From: JAGMES01 sp023128035
GTDB lineage: Bacteria > Bacillota > Halanaerobiia > DY22613
Length of the DNA: 6,004 nucleotides
Reading direction: 5' to 3'
Assembly (NCBI GenBank): GCA_030627905.1
Contig: DAOVRZ010000175.1
Span: 1 to 6,004, forward strand
How positions within the stretch are numbered: the first letter of the stretch is position 1; each line of letters begins with the position of its first letter. This document shows positions 5,682-6,004 of the stretch, in pieces. Made by a program: the position numbers and the translations under genes. Below the pieces are notes generated by a model. That model did no database searches, was not told the origin of the DNA, and saw only the letters and a program-made list of their open reading frames with translations.

Positions 5682-5879
5682 GTTTATTGCTTATTTTACA
5701 GCTCTAACGAGTAAAATATTATTCGATCAATAAAACAGAAAAATTCATCTTTACATAATTGTTAAAATTTACCATTCGTGTTTTGAGATTTTTATTAAAA
5801 AAGAATGCACCATTTTTTTTTGAGAATTTTTAAATTTTGCATAGTTTTCTTTCATCACCTCCATGGTATCATTAATATA
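5682..5879 (-). other. AT-rich gap with no convincing gene
   Basis: The gap between the right-hand gene and the operon start runs 5566-5879 in all; this part lies upstream of the promoter. GGAGGTGAT (5862-5854, minus) is a nine-base match to the anti-Shine-Dalgarno sequence but has no good gene behind it. ATG 5842 opens 15 codons to TAA 5795. ATG 5855 abuts the site and runs 28 codons. A nine-base A run (5821-5813, minus) lies in both. AATG/CATT (5804-5807 and 5811-5814) form a small stem, extended on the plus-strand RNA by A-U pairs; on the minus strand a T run follows (CTTTTTTAA). It is at best a weak terminator for the gene to the right. Confidence 0.5.
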
Positions 5880-6004
5880 TCATAAACGTCGTACTTGAAT
5901 TCGTTTGTTTAATCTGACAATATCTTCAGTGGTTAGTGTATCACGTCGAAAAGATTCTAGTATCCTTAAAGATATTTCTTTTATCCCTATTTTTAAACGC
6001 TCCA
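5880..6004 (-). CDS. C-terminal end of an unrecognised protein (partial)
   Basis: A minus-strand frame enters from the right edge (first full codon at 6002) and ends at TGA 5882-5880, giving 40 residues beginning ERLKIGIKEISLRILESFR. It is rich in Lys, Arg, Ile and Leu and looks helical, ending KRIQVRRL. The composition is that of real coding sequence and the other two minus frames are stopped, but there is no motif I can place. It lies in the same direction as the hydrogenase operon, about 200 bases upstream of the operon promoter, so it is probably a separate transcript. Confidence 0.5.
   Translation of the reverse strand, partial: ERLKIGIKEISLRILESFRRDTLTTEDIVRLNKRIQVRRL

Overview
The window comes from an AT-rich, strictly anaerobic, fermentative Firmicute (Clostridia, Thermoanaerobacterales or Halanaerobiales type). 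The signs are strong GGAGG-type ribosome binding sites, a consensus sigma-A promoter, a Rex-type operator and two [FeFe] hydrogenases. I cannot name the species from the sequence.

Most of the window is one minus-strand operon, read from about 5646 down to 308. Its order is: a small [2Fe-2S] thioredoxin-like protein (5565-5314); a PAS-domain [FeFe] hydrogenase (5317-3581); a SpoIIE/PP2C-type phosphatase (3584-2436); a second small [2Fe-2S] protein (2412-2173); a group B-type [FeFe] hydrogenase (2159-651); and an unrecognised 117-residue protein (661-308). Three of the junctions overlap (4, 4 and 11 bp) and the other two gaps are 23 and 13 bp, so the genes are almost certainly co-transcribed and partly translationally coupled. 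The layout resembles the hfs hydrogenase operon of Thermoanaerobacterium saccharolyticum, which has two [FeFe] hydrogenase genes, one with a PAS domain. It also resembles the neighbourhood of putative sensory hydrogenases (HydS).

The operon starts from a textbook promoter (TTGACA, 17 bp, TATAAT on the minus strand). A 32-bp inverted repeat with the Rex core TTGTGAA-N4-TTCACAA overlaps its -10 box. The simplest reading is NADH/NAD+-controlled repression: the hydrogenases are made when NADH builds up. Both hydrogenases keep all H-cluster cysteines. Each has its own small [2Fe-2S] partner, and a metal-competent phosphatase lies between them. I infer that the PAS hydrogenase reads H2 or redox state (and may also turn over H2) and passes a signal to the phosphatase. 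The phosphatase target is not in the window.

Flanks: positions 1-86 (+) hold the 3' end of a probable transposase, followed by a small hairpin and a cluster of GCCT/AGGC hairpins (143-213). A 27-bp perfect hairpin (248-306) closes the operon. To the right, 5682-5879 has no convincing gene, and 5880-6004 is the 3' end of an unrecognised minus-strand gene.
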